A stretch of 64,000 nt of DNA from an uncultured Clostridia bacterium (GTDB lineage: Bacteria; Bacillota; Clostridia; Christensenellales; CAG-138): positions 124,001 to 188,000 of the forward strand of contig CAMVNO010000004.1 of NCBI GenBank assembly GCA_947168855.1, written 5' to 3'. Under the pieces are notes generated by a model that saw only the letters and a program-made list of their open reading frames with translations, did not search any database and was not told the DNA's origin. Positions 42,718 to 52,152 of this stretch are shown here, one piece after another (the stretch's first letter is position 1; the number at the start of each line of letters is the position of its first letter). Both the position numbers and the translations under genes were made by a program.

Positions 42718-42888
42718 CTGGCTTTTTTGATAAACCGGGAGCAAGGTAAAAAAACAGGAACAGTTGTTCATGCGGCGGATCCCTTTCATCCGGTTCGCGG
42801 CTTTCAGGCGCTCGGTGACGCCCTCAAGCGGCGCCATTTTGGAAACCGCAGCTTCGATCTGCTCCGCAGATACGGTCGTGTCGGTCCG
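42697..42888 (-). pseudogene. Internal remnant resembling TnpV transposon protein
   Basis: A 63-codon minus-strand frame runs in phase directly after the MATE stop codon. It reads VSAEQIEAAVSKMAPLEG and then VTERLKAANRMKGIRRMNNC, resembling the TnpV pattern GVTE-x-LKA-x-N-x-M-x-W-x-x-x-MNN. After that it turns into unrelated sequence over the purA promoter. No start codon or ribosome binding site is evident. Confidence 0.5.
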
Positions 42889-44316
42889 TCAGACCGGCTG
42901 CTGTTCGCCGTCGGCGTCTTCGCTGCGCACGATGTTGACGACCCAGCGATCGCTTTTTACCAGGATAAAGCCGATCACGCACTTAATGAGCTCCAGCGAG
43001 CAGCACACGATATAGAGCGGCAGGATGGGAAGCGCCGTAAACCGGCTCAGCACGAACGCGACGGGGATGCAGATCGCCCAGACGAAGCAGCTGTCGAACA
43101 GCATCGTGATCCGCGTCTGCCCGCCGGAGCGCAGCGTGAAATAGCAGGCATGGGTGAACGCGTTGAACGGCATCATGCATGCGGAGACCCAGAGGAAACG
43201 CGTTGCGAGCATCTTCACCTCGTCGCCGGTGTTGTAAAGGCGGGGGATGAACGGCGCGGCGACGGCGAGCGCGGCGCCGAAGAACAGGCAGGTGCACACC
43301 GACAGCGCAATGATCTTTCTGTCCGTGTCCTTCGCTTCCTCCAGCTTGTTCGCGCCGAGCAGGTTGCCGACGATGATGCCGATCGAGGAGCCGATGGACA
43401 TGAAGACGATGTTAAAGAGGTTCGATACCGTGCTCGAAATGTTCAGCGCCGCGACGGCGGAGATGCCGCGCATCGAATAGCACTGCATCATGGTCGTCAT
43501 GCCGAGCGACCAGAGTGCTTCGTTCAGCAAAAGCGGCGTGCCCTTCAGAACGATCTGCTTTGCAAGACTGCCCGGCACGTAGAACGAATGATAGACGCCC
43601 CTGAAAAACGGGAACCGCGCCGTGTGGGTGTGCGCGTAGATGACGATGATCAGAAGCTCGACAAAGCGCGAGATCACCGTCGCGATCGCCGCGCCGAGCA
43701 CGCCGAGCGTGGGGAAGCCGAGCTTGCCGAAGATCAGCAGCCAGTTGAACAGCAGATTGATGAGCACGGCGGATCCGCTGGCGACCATCGGTACGAAGGT
43801 CTCGCCCGTTTCGCGGAGCGAAAAGGCATAGCACATCGAAAGCGCGGCGGGAACGAGCCCGATCAGCATGATCAGGACGTAGTTGCTGCCGTATGCGAGC
43901 GTTGCGGCAAGGTCGCCCTCCGCGCCGCTTTCGTGCAGAAACAGCGTGAGCAGCGGCTTATGGAAAAAGCCGAGAACGACAAGCGCGATGATCGAGATAC
44001 CGGCACAGATCCATAGCTTAAAGCGGAGCACGTGCCGCACGCCGTCCGTATCCTTTTTTCCGGCGAACTGCGCGCCGAAGATGCTGGCGCCGGAAAGCCC
44101 GCCGAAGACCGTCAGATTGAATACGAAGATCAGCTGGTTCGCGATCGCGACGCCGCTCATCTGCTCGGTCCCGATCCTGCCGACCATCAGATTGTCCAGA
44201 ACGTTGACGAACTGGCTGACGCCGTTCTGGATTACGACGGGTATGACGATCGCAAGGACCGCCTGATAAAACGCTTTATTCCCGATGTATTTTGAAAGAA
44301 AAGACCGCTGTTTCAT
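42889..44316 (-). CDS. MATE-family multidrug/small-molecule efflux transporter
   Basis: A 475-aa protein with about 12 hydrophobic helices in two similar halves. NVLDNLMVGRIGTEQMSGVAIANQL in helix 1-2 and the matching segment in the second half (NLFNIVFMSIGSSIGIIVGNLLGANK) are MATE features. It should export cations or drugs by Na+ or H+ antiport. The start at 44316 is chosen because the long upstream extension is low-complexity and overlaps intergenic repeats; the ribosome binding site there is weak (GGCGG). The C-terminal stop is followed by in-frame TnpV-like codons. Confidence 0.8.
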   Translation of the reverse strand: MKQRSFLSKYIGNKAFYQAVLAIVIPVVIQNGVSQFVNVLDNLMVGRIGTEQMSGVAIANQLIFVFNLTVFGGLSGASIFGAQFAGKKDTDGVRHVLRFKLWICAGISIIALVVLGFFHKPLLTLFLHESGAEGDLAATLAYGSNYVLIMLIGLVPAALSMCYAFSLRETGETFVPMVASGSAVLINLLFNWLLIFGKLGFPTLGVLGAAIATVISRFVELLIIVIYAHTHTARFPFFRGVYHSFYVPGSLAKQIVLKGTPLLLNEALWSLGMTTMMQCYSMRGISAVAALNISSTVSNLFNIVFMSIGSSIGIIVGNLLGANKLEEAKDTDRKIIALSVCTCLFFGAALAVAAPFIPRLYNTGDEVKMLATRFLWVSACMMPFNAFTHACYFTLRSGGQTRITMLFDSCFVWAICIPVAFVLSRFTALPILPLYIVCCSLELIKCVIGFILVKSDRWVVNIVRSEDADGEQQPV

Positions 44317-44487
44317 TGTCCGCCGTTCTCCGCGGGGCGTTCTTTCGCCCGTCTGTTTCACAGTATACCATGAACGCCTGTAAAAGAAAAGCCGAAAAAC
44401 GCGCGTTCCGGTCGGCGGGACCCTAAAAACACGGTCGACTGAATGAAGGTCGTTTCTGCAGAAAACCCTGCCGTCATTGAAGCGCGT

Positions 44488-44525
44488 GCTTCGGGCTTTC
44501 GAAAAAATACACGAACCCCTTTTGC
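44488..44525. repeat. Dispersed 38-bp repeat, copy 2
   Basis: Matches 37018-37055 at 33 of 38 positions. Here the left arm of the GCCCGAAG hairpin and the right arm of the next hairpin are missing, so this looks like a truncated copy. Confidence 0.55.
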
Positions 44526-44534
44526 GTTGACACA

Positions 44535-44561
44535 TAAAACAAGCGGTACTGTGTACCGCTT
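44535..44561 (-). terminator. Terminator of the pyr-pur array
   Basis: AAGCGGTAC/GTACCGCTT (44541-44561) with a 3-base loop, followed on the minus strand by GTTTTATG. A second GC-rich hairpin, GCGCCGC/GCGGCGC (44574-44591), lies between it and purL. Confidence 0.7.
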
Positions 44562-44646
44562 GCTTTTGACTGCGCGCCGCTTCTGCGGCGCTTTATTTTG
44601 TTGAATTCACTTCCGATCGTCTTTTGTATACATGCTCTGCGGCTTT

Positions 44647-47600
44647 TCAGACGCCGCGGAAATAAGCGACGGCGGATTCGAACAAATGGCTGTCGTAGCA
44701 GCCGGGAACGTTCCTGTAAAGATCCGTGCCGACGCGCTCGGAGTGTCCCATTTTGCCGAGGACCCTGCCGTCCGGCGAGGTGATGCCCTCGATCGCAAGA
44801 ACGGAGCCGTTCGGATTGAATCGCAGATCGGAGGTCGGAACGCCGTTCAGGTCCACGTACTGCGTGGCGATCTGTCCGTTCCGGATCAGCTCATTGAGGA
44901 CGGCGTCGGAGGCGATGAAGCGCCCTTCGCCATGGGAGATCGGTACGCTGACGATCTCGCCCGCGTTCAGCCCGGAGAACCACGGAGACTTGTCGGAAAC
45001 GATGCGGGTGCGTACGATGCGGGACTGATGGCGCCCGATCGTGTTGAACGTCAGGGTGGGGCTGTCCGGATCCGGATCGGTGATCCGTCCGTACGGCACG
45101 AGTCCGAGCTTAATAAGCGCCTGGAAGCCGTTGCAGACGCCGAGCATCAGCCCGTCGCGCCGCTCCAGAAGCGTCGTCACACCCTCGCGGATCGCCGCGT
45201 TCCGGAAGAACGCCGTGATGAACTTTCCGCTGCCGTCCGGTTCGTCGCCGCCGGAAAAACCGCCCGGGATGAAGACGACCTGCGCGCTTTGCAGGGCTTC
45301 GGCGAAGCGGTCCACAGAGCGGCGGATGCCGTCGGCGGAGCGGTTGTTGATGATCAGGATCTCCGGCTCGGCGCCTGCATCCCGAACCGCCCGCGCGCTG
45401 TCGTACTCGCAGTTCGTGCCGGGGAAGACGGGGATCAGAACGCGCGGCTTTGCGCAGCGGACAGCCGGCGCGATCCGCTGTTCGGCATGATAGGAAAGCG
45501 CTTCATAGGTTTCGACCGGTTCGTCGATCCCGGCGGGATAGACGGATTCCAGACGACGCTCCCACTTCAGACGCAGCGCGTCCGCGTCCAGAGACGTTTC
45601 GCCGTATGTGAAGCGCGGCGCTTCGGTAATGACGCCGACGGGTTTGCCGTCCGGAACATGTTCCGTCACTTCCGCAAGGAACGAGCCGTACTGCTTTTGC
45701 AGCAGGTTTGCCACGGGGATCGTTTCATCGAAGCGGAACCCGAAGCCGTTGCCGAAGGACATTTTCAGTACGCCCTCGAGGATCCCGCCGGAGCCCAAAG
45801 CCCAGCACGCGGTGATGATCCCCGCGCGCTGCAGCGCGGTGATGCGGTCAAACAGCGCAAGCAGGGAGGCCGCCCTGGGCAGACCGTTCCCGTCGCGTTC
45901 CGGAGCAAACAGGACCACGGAACGTCCCGGCGCTTTGAACTCCGGAGAAACGATATGCGCCGTTTTGTCGGTCGTGACGGCAAAGCTCACGAGCGTGGGC
46001 GGCACGTCCAGATTTTCAAAGGTGCCGGACATGGAATCCTTGCCGCCGATCGCGCCGACGCCCAGCTCCGTCTGCGCGCGGAACGCGCCGAGCAGCGCGG
46101 AAAGCGGCTGTCCCCAGCGCTTCGGATCGCGGCCGGGCTTACAAAAGTATTCCTGAAAACTCAGATAAACGTCCTCGAACTTCGCGCCGGAGGCGACCAG
46201 CTTGGAGACGGAATCCGTTACCGCAAGGTACGCGCCGTGATAGGGACTCAACGAGGACAGATAGGGATCGAAGCCGTACGCCATCAGCGAACAGTCGTCG
46301 GTGTGTCCCTGTTCCGCGGCGATCTTATGGACCATCGCCTGAACGGGCGTCAGCTGATGCTTGCCGCCGAAGGGCATCAGGACCGTGCCTGCGCCGATGG
46401 TGGAATCGAACCGCTCGGAAAGTCCGCGGTGCGAGCAGAGATTCAGGTCGTTCGCAACCCGCTCGCAGGCTGCATCAAAGCGCGTTTCCGCGATCGGCGC
46501 TTCCGTTTGCGGCGCGGCGGTTTCGATGCTGATATGCTTTTCCGCGCCGTTGGAATCCAGGAATGCGCGGCTCAGATCCACGATGCGTTTTCCGTTCCAG
46601 TGCATGACCAGACGCGGCGATTCCGTGACCTTTGCCACGACGCACGCCTGCAGATTTTCCCGCTCGGCAAGCGTCAGAAACCGGTCGGCGTCTTCGGACG
46701 CGACGACCACCGCCATGCGCTCCTGCGATTCGGAGATCGCAAGCTCGGTGCCGTCCAGACCTTCATACTTGCGCGGCACGGCGTTGAGGTCGATCTCCAC
46801 GCCGTCCGCCAGCTCGCCGATGGCGACGCTGACGCCGCCGGCGCCGAAATCGTTGCAGCGCTTGATCAGCCGCGCGGCTTCGGGTGAGCGGAAGAGACGC
46901 TGGAGCTTGCGCTCCTCGGGCGCGTTGCCCTTCTGGACCTCCGCGCCGCACAGCTCCACGGAATGCGCGGTATGCGCCTTGGAGGAGCCGGTGGCGCCGC
47001 CGATGCCGTCCCTGCCGGTGCTGCCGCCCAGAAGGATCACGACGTCGCCGGGCGCGGGGCGCTCGCGGCGGACGTTCGCCTGCGGCGCCGCGGCGATGAC
47101 CGCGCCGATCTCCATGCGCTTTGCGGCGTAGCCGGGGTGGTAAAGCTCTTCCACAAGACCGGTGGCAAGACCGATCTGGTTGCCGTAGGAGGAATAGCCC
47201 GCGGCGGCCGTTGTTACCAGCTTGCGCTGCGGGAGCTTTCCGGGAATCGTTTCGGAGACCGGGGCGGTGGGATCCGCCGCGCCGGTGACGCGCATTGCCC
47301 CGTATACATATGCTCTGCCCGAAAGCGGGTCGCGGATCGCGCCGCCGATGCAGGTGGCGGCGCCGCCGAACGGCTCGATCTCGGTCGGATGATTGTGCGT
47401 TTCGTTTTTGAACAGCAGCAGCCAGGGCTCCGGTTTGCCGTCCACGTCCACCGTGATTTTCACGGTGCAGGCGTTGATCTCCTCGGATTCGTCGAGCTTC
47501 ATGAGCTTGCCCTTTCGCTTGAGATCGCGCACCGCAATGGTGGCAAGGTCCATAAGGCACGGCGGCTTGGTTCTGCCGAGTTCTTTGCGCAGGGCAAGGT

Positions 47601-48345
47601 AATCCTCGTAGGTTTTCTGCAGCTCCGGGTCCTCGAAGCGCACGCTGTCGATGATCGTATGGAAGGTGGTGTGCCGGCAATGATCGGACCAGTACGTGTC
47701 GATCATCCTGAGCTCGGTGATCGTGGGATCCCTGCCCTCGTCCCGGAAATACGTCTGACAGAAAGCGATGTCGCCCTCGTCCATGGCAAGCCCGTAATCG
47801 CGGATCATGCCGGACAGCGCCGCTTCGTTCAGCGTCCGGAAGCCGTCCAGCGTCTGCACGGCGGTGGGGATCTCGCAGGGCGTTTTCAGCGTCTCAGGCA
47901 GCGCCTGCGCGGCTTCCCGCGCCTCCACGGGGTTGATGACGTATTTCTTGATCCGGTTGAGATCCTCCGCGTTCAGCGCGCCGTAGAGCGCGTAGACCTT
48001 CGCCGAGCGGATGACGGGCCGTTCGGACTGGAAGAGGATCTGGATGCACTGCGCGGCGGAATCCGCGCGCTGGTCGAACTGACCGGGAAGATACTCCACG
48101 GCAAAGACGGCGTCGGCGTCGGAGAGGTCGGGCTCCTTTTGAGCAAAATCCACCTGCGGCTCGGAAAAAACGGTGGGGATGGCTGCCTCGAACTGTTCCT
48201 TTCGGATCGCTTCGGCGTCATACCGGTTCAGGATGCGGACCCGCTTGAGCCCCGCAATGCCGAGAAAGGAGCTGAGCTCGCGGCAGAGGGCGTCCGCCTC
48301 CTGCGCAAACCCCGGCTTTTTTTCCACAAAAATGCGATAAACCAT
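44647..48345 (-). CDS. purL: Phosphoribosylformylglycinamidine synthase, single-chain form
   Basis: A 1232-aa fusion of PurS-like, synthetase and glutaminase domains. The synthetase part has WSDHCRHTTF, ETHNHPTEIEPFGGAATCIGG and GGSTGRDGIGGATGSS. The C-terminal glutaminase begins at about 970 and has the nucleophile motif GVCNGFQAL and HGEGRF. It converts FGAR to FGAM. Last gene of the pyr-pur array, one base after purD. The single-chain type contrasts with the split PurS/Q/L of Bacillus. Confidence 0.9.
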   Translation of the reverse strand: MVYRIFVEKKPGFAQEADALCRELSSFLGIAGLKRVRILNRYDAEAIRKEQFEAAIPTVFSEPQVDFAQKEPDLSDADAVFAVEYLPGQFDQRADSAAQCIQILFQSERPVIRSAKVYALYGALNAEDLNRIKKYVINPVEAREAAQALPETLKTPCEIPTAVQTLDGFRTLNEAALSGMIRDYGLAMDEGDIAFCQTYFRDEGRDPTITELRMIDTYWSDHCRHTTFHTIIDSVRFEDPELQKTYEDYLALRKELGRTKPPCLMDLATIAVRDLKRKGKLMKLDESEEINACTVKITVDVDGKPEPWLLLFKNETHNHPTEIEPFGGAATCIGGAIRDPLSGRAYVYGAMRVTGAADPTAPVSETIPGKLPQRKLVTTAAAGYSSYGNQIGLATGLVEELYHPGYAAKRMEIGAVIAAAPQANVRRERPAPGDVVILLGGSTGRDGIGGATGSSKAHTAHSVELCGAEVQKGNAPEERKLQRLFRSPEAARLIKRCNDFGAGGVSVAIGELADGVEIDLNAVPRKYEGLDGTELAISESQERMAVVVASEDADRFLTLAERENLQACVVAKVTESPRLVMHWNGKRIVDLSRAFLDSNGAEKHISIETAAPQTEAPIAETRFDAACERVANDLNLCSHRGLSERFDSTIGAGTVLMPFGGKHQLTPVQAMVHKIAAEQGHTDDCSLMAYGFDPYLSSLSPYHGAYLAVTDSVSKLVASGAKFEDVYLSFQEYFCKPGRDPKRWGQPLSALLGAFRAQTELGVGAIGGKDSMSGTFENLDVPPTLVSFAVTTDKTAHIVSPEFKAPGRSVVLFAPERDGNGLPRAASLLALFDRITALQRAGIITACWALGSGGILEGVLKMSFGNGFGFRFDETIPVANLLQKQYGSFLAEVTEHVPDGKPVGVITEAPRFTYGETSLDADALRLKWERRLESVYPAGIDEPVETYEALSYHAEQRIAPAVRCAKPRVLIPVFPGTNCEYDSARAVRDAGAEPEILIINNRSADGIRRSVDRFAEALQSAQVVFIPGGFSGGDEPDGSGKFITAFFRNAAIREGVTTLLERRDGLMLGVCNGFQALIKLGLVPYGRITDPDPDSPTLTFNTIGRHQSRIVRTRIVSDKSPWFSGLNAGEIVSVPISHGEGRFIASDAVLNELIRNGQIATQYVDLNGVPTSDLRFNPNGSVLAIEGITSPDGRVLGKMGHSERVGTDLYRNVPGCYDSHLFESAVAYFRGV

Positions 48346-48346
48346 G

Positions 48347-49615
48347 TTATGCCTCCGGTGCTGTCAGTGCGCGTTTGCCGATGTCCCGGCGATAATATGC
48401 GTTCTCAAAATGAATTTGTTCCGCCGCGGCATACGCCTTTTGAAGCGCCGCTGTCAGCGTCGGCGCAGTTGCCGTAACGCCGAGGACGCGTCCGCCGGAC
48501 GTGACGAGCTGTCCGTCCCGGTCCTTGGCGCCCGCCACGTAAACTTCGGCGCTCAGGTCGTCCGGAATGCGGATGGGATAGCCCTTTTCATAGCTGCCGG
48601 GGTAGCCCTCGGACGCCAGGATCACGCAGGCGGCGGCGCCGTCGGAGAATTCCACGGGGCATTCCGCAAGCCGTTCCTCGGTCACCGCCTGCATGACCGT
48701 CAGAAGATCGGTCTTCAAAAGCGGCAGAACCACCTGCGTCTCGGGATCGCCGAAGCGGCAGTTGTATTCGATGACCTTCGGACCGTCCCCGGTCAGCATC
48801 AGCCCGAAATAGAGACAGCCCTTGAACGGACGTCCCTCCGCCGTCATGGCGCGGATCGTGGGCAGAAAGATCTCCCGCATGCAGCGCGCCGCAACCTCCG
48901 GAGTATAGAAGGGGTTCGGCGCGACGGTGCCCATGCCGCCGGTGTTCGGTCCGGTATCGCCGTCCCATGCCCGCTTGTGATCCATCGAGGAGACCATGGG
49001 AACGACGGTCCTGCCGTCCGTAAAGGAGAGCACGGAGATCTCCGGCCCCTCAAGGTATTCCTCGATCACGATGCGCTCGCCGCTCTTGCCGAAGCGCTTG
49101 TCCGCCATCATGGTGCGGACGGCTTCCTTTGCTTCCGGCAGCGTCTGCGCAATGATCACGCCCTTGCCGAGGGCAAGCCCGTCCGCCTTGATGACCGCGG
49201 GCATAGGAGCGGTTTCAAGATAGGAAAGCGCCGCGTCCATATCGTCGAAGGTTTCATAACGCGCCGTCGGGATGCCGTAACGCCGCATCAGGTCCTTGGC
49301 AAAGATCTTGCTCGCCTCGATCACGGCGGCCTTCCGGTCCGGACCGAAGCAGGGCACGCCGATCGCTTCCAGAAGATCCACGGCGCCCATCGCCAGAGGA
49401 TCGTCCGGCGCCACCACGGCGTAGTCGATCTTTTGTTCCTTTGCAAAACACACCATGCCGTCGAGGTCCGTGGCGGCGACGGGAATGCAGGTCGCGTCCC
49501 TTGCAATGCCGCCGTTGCCGGGCAGACAGTACAGTTCGGAAACGTTCGGATTCTCTTTCAGTTTTTTGACGATGGCGTGCTCGCGTCCGCCGCCGCCGAT
49601 CACCATGATTTTCAT
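48347..49615 (-). CDS. purD: Phosphoribosylamine-glycine ligase
   Basis: A 422-aa ATP-grasp enzyme. MVIGGGGREHAIVKKL at the N-terminus, GPNTGGMGTVAPNPFY and EYNCRFGDPETQVVLPLL are standard PurD signatures. It makes GAR. It lies ten bases after the AICARFT gene and is probably translated from the same transcript. Confidence 0.93.
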   Translation of the reverse strand: MKIMVIGGGGREHAIVKKLKENPNVSELYCLPGNGGIARDATCIPVAATDLDGMVCFAKEQKIDYAVVAPDDPLAMGAVDLLEAIGVPCFGPDRKAAVIEASKIFAKDLMRRYGIPTARYETFDDMDAALSYLETAPMPAVIKADGLALGKGVIIAQTLPEAKEAVRTMMADKRFGKSGERIVIEEYLEGPEISVLSFTDGRTVVPMVSSMDHKRAWDGDTGPNTGGMGTVAPNPFYTPEVAARCMREIFLPTIRAMTAEGRPFKGCLYFGLMLTGDGPKVIEYNCRFGDPETQVVLPLLKTDLLTVMQAVTEERLAECPVEFSDGAAACVILASEGYPGSYEKGYPIRIPDDLSAEVYVAGAKDRDGQLVTSGGRVLGVTATAPTLTAALQKAYAAAEQIHFENAYYRRDIGKRALTAPEA

Positions 49616-49625
49616 ATCGTACTCC

Positions 49626-50810
49626 TCAATGATGGAACAGCCTTAAGCCCGTGAAGCACATGACCATGCCGTGCCTGTTGCAGCAGTCGATGACCGCGTC
49701 GTCGCGGATGGAGCCGCCGGGCTGCGCGACGTACCTGACGCCGCTTAAAAAGGCGCGTTCGATGTTGTCGGAGAAGGGGAAGAACGCATCGGAGCCGAGC
49801 GCAACGCCCTGCACGGTATTCAGATACGCGCGCTGCTCTTCCGGGGTGAACGGTTCCGGACGGCGGGTAAAGAACCGCTGCCAGACGCCCTCCGCGCAGA
49901 CGTCCTCTTCGTTCCGGTTGATGTATCCGTCGATCACGTTGTCGCGGTCCGGACGCGCCATCTTCGGCAGAAACGGCAGCGAAAGGACCTTGTCCGCCTG
50001 TCTTAAGAACCAGGTGTCCGCCTTGGAGCCCGCAAGCCGCGTGCAGTGGATGCGGGACTGCTGCCCCGCGCCGACGCCGATCGCCTGCCCGTCGACGGCG
50101 TAGCAGACCGAATTGGACTGCGTATACTTCAAAGTGATGAGCGAAACGATCAGATCCCGCGCCGCACTTTCGGGCAGGTCCCTGTTTTCGGTCACAATGT
50201 TGCGCAGCAGGGAGCCGTCGATTTTGCTGTCGTTGCGCCCCTGTTCAAAGGTCACGCCGAAGACCTGCTTGTGCTCCTTTGCGGCGGGGACATAGTTCGG
50301 GTCGATTTTGACGATGTTGTAGCCGCCCTTGCGCTTGGCTTTCAGGATCTCGAGCGCCTCGGGCGTGTAGCCCGGCGCGATCACGCCGTCGGAGACCTCG
50401 CGCTTGATCAGCGAAGCGGTCAGCGCGTCGCACTCGTCGGAAAGCGCCACCCAGTCGCCGAAGGAGCAGAGCCGGTCGGCGCCGCGGGCTCTTGCATAAG
50501 CGCAGGCGAGCGGGTTCTGATCCAGATCGGGAATGTCGTTCACGAAGCAGGCTTTTTTGAGCCGCTCCGGCAGTTTTAGACCGACGGCGGCGGAGGTGGG
50601 GCTGACGTGCTTGAAGGACGCCGCCGCGGGCAGCCCCAGCGCCTGCCTAAGCTCGCGGACCAGCTGCCAGGAGTTCAGCGCGTCCAGAAAGTTGATATAG
50701 CCCGGGCGCCCGTTGAGGACCTCGACCGGCAGGTCGCTTCCGTCCTCCATATAGATGCGGGCAGGCTTCTGATTGGGATTGCAGCCGTATTTCAGTTCAA
50801 ATTCGTTCAT
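49626..50810 (-). CDS. purH: AICAR formyltransferase, stand-alone
   Basis: A 394-aa protein equal to the formyltransferase half of PurH, without the IMP cyclohydrolase domain. ELKYGCNPNQKPARIY, FKHVSPTSAAVG, EVSDGVIAPGYTPEALEILK and the C-terminal GGSIRDDAVI motif are present. It formylates AICAR using formyl-tetrahydrofolate. The cyclohydrolase step is supplied by the PurO-like gene nine bases upstream in the operon. Confidence 0.9.
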   Translation of the reverse strand: MNEFELKYGCNPNQKPARIYMEDGSDLPVEVLNGRPGYINFLDALNSWQLVRELRQALGLPAAASFKHVSPTSAAVGLKLPERLKKACFVNDIPDLDQNPLACAYARARGADRLCSFGDWVALSDECDALTASLIKREVSDGVIAPGYTPEALEILKAKRKGGYNIVKIDPNYVPAAKEHKQVFGVTFEQGRNDSKIDGSLLRNIVTENRDLPESAARDLIVSLITLKYTQSNSVCYAVDGQAIGVGAGQQSRIHCTRLAGSKADTWFLRQADKVLSLPFLPKMARPDRDNVIDGYINRNEEDVCAEGVWQRFFTRRPEPFTPEEQRAYLNTVQGVALGSDAFFPFSDNIERAFLSGVRYVAQPGGSIRDDAVIDCCNRHGMVMCFTGLRLFHH

Positions 50811-50819
50811 AGTTGCTCC

Positions 50820-51539
50820 TTACCGATTGCGATTGATGATGCGTTCCGTGTACGTTCCGGATTGCAGTTCGACGAAGCGGACGTACAGGGAGATGCGGTT
50901 ATCCGGGTCCAGATTGTCCCAAAGCGACGCGGTGAAGGCGTCGATATCGCTGCCGAGGCGGATGCGCTCCGGCTCGCCCGAAAACGTGGGCAGCGGCTTG
51001 CCGTCCCGGATGTAGGTGTGGATGAAATGTCCGAGCCCCGGCACGGCGGGATAGGAAAAGGTATGGCGCACGCAGTCGGTCCCCGCGGCGTCAACGCTCT
51101 TCAGAATGCTCATTTCATATCGCGGTGCGGTCGCGTCCAGCGTGAACACGCCGCTGATCCGCGGCGTAAAGTTCGGCGCGTCCGGCTCGAAGCAGCGGGA
51201 TTCCAGCGATTCGGAAAAGGTTTTTCCCGCCTGCAGACCTTCAAAAACGGTGTCGGTCTGATCGCCGTTGGTGACGATCAGCCGGTTTTCATACTGCCGC
51301 ACGGCGGCATAGATGATGAGGCTCGGATCCTCCACCTTTGAGGCGTCGAACGGCTCAGTGAAGACCTCGCCGTTTCGAACGGCAAAGACCCGGTTCCGGG
51401 AATTTGCGCTGCGACCCATGATGAAATACGCCGCGACGGCGCGCGTTCCGTCCTCCGTCCGTCCCAGAACGATGCCCCTGCCGGGGTAGGCGTTGCCGCG
51501 GATGCGATCCGCGATCGGAAGAGATTCGTAAATATCCAT
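50820..51539 (-). CDS. purO: IMP cyclohydrolase, archaeal PurO-like
   Basis: A 239-aa protein of the IMP_cyclohyd type first described in Archaea. GNAYPGRGIVLGRTEDG, AAYFIMGRSANSRNRVF, VTNGDQTDT and NFTPRISG match this family. It closes the second ring to give IMP. Its place directly before a stand-alone AICARFT makes the pair functionally equal to bifunctional PurH. Confidence 0.85.
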   Translation of the reverse strand: MDIYESLPIADRIRGNAYPGRGIVLGRTEDGTRAVAAYFIMGRSANSRNRVFAVRNGEVFTEPFDASKVEDPSLIIYAAVRQYENRLIVTNGDQTDTVFEGLQAGKTFSESLESRCFEPDAPNFTPRISGVFTLDATAPRYEMSILKSVDAAGTDCVRHTFSYPAVPGLGHFIHTYIRDGKPLPTFSGEPERIRLGSDIDAFTASLWDNLDPDNRISLYVRFVELQSGTYTERIINRNR

Positions 51540-51540
51540 G

Positions 51541-52152
51541 TTATTCTCCTGAAAGAATTTGTTCGGAAACCAGTTCCACCGCTTTCGGCAGCAGGATCCA
51601 TTCCGCCTGCTCCATCACGCGGCGCTGCAGCGTTTCGGGCGTATCCCCCGGCAGCACCTCGACAGCCTTCTGCAGCAGGATCTCGCCGCCGTCCGGGATC
51701 TCGTTGACAAAATGAACGGTCGCGCCGGTGACCTTGACGCCGCGCGCAAGCGCCGCTTCGTGGACGTGCAGACCGTAGTAGTCCTTTCCGCAGAAGGACG
51801 GGATCAGCGCCGGATGAATGTTGAGAATGCGGTGATCCCAGCGGCGCGTGAAATCGGGGGAGAGGATGACAAGAAAGCCCGCCAGAACGATCAGGTCGAT
51901 CCGATGCTCTTCCAGAACGCGCGCAAGCTCCCGTTCAAAGGCTTCCTTGCCGCCCAGCGCCTTCGGAGAGAGCGCCAGCGCAGGAATGCCCGCGGTCCTT
52001 GCCCGCTCCAGCGCGTAGGCGTTCGGCTTGTTGGAGACCACAAGCGCGATCTCGGCGCTTCGGATCACCTTGCCCCTTGCGTCCAGGATCGCCTGCAGAT
52101 TTGTTCCGCCGCCGGAGACCAGCACCGCGGCGCGAATCTTCCCGTTCAGCAT
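51541..52152 (-). CDS. purN: GAR formyltransferase
   Basis: A 203-aa folate-dependent transferase. AVLVSGGGTNLQAILD at the N-terminus, LAGFLVILSPDF and the signature NIHPALIPSFCGKDYYGLHVHEAAL (catalytic Asn and His) are visible. Its start overlaps the purM stop by seven bases. Confidence 0.92.
   Translation of the reverse strand: MLNGKIRAAVLVSGGGTNLQAILDARGKVIRSAEIALVVSNKPNAYALERARTAGIPALALSPKALGGKEAFERELARVLEEHRIDLIVLAGFLVILSPDFTRRWDHRILNIHPALIPSFCGKDYYGLHVHEAALARGVKVTGATVHFVNEIPDGGEILLQKAVEVLPGDTPETLQRRVMEQAEWILLPKAVELVSEQILSGE

Noticed and set aside
44317..44535. N-terminal extension of the MATE protein
   Set aside because: Low-complexity sequence over an intergenic repeat; the family N-terminus begins near MKQRSFLSK at 44316.
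44632..46887. Plus-strand frame of 751 codons opposite purL
   Set aside because: Antisense shadow without a ribosome binding site or domains.
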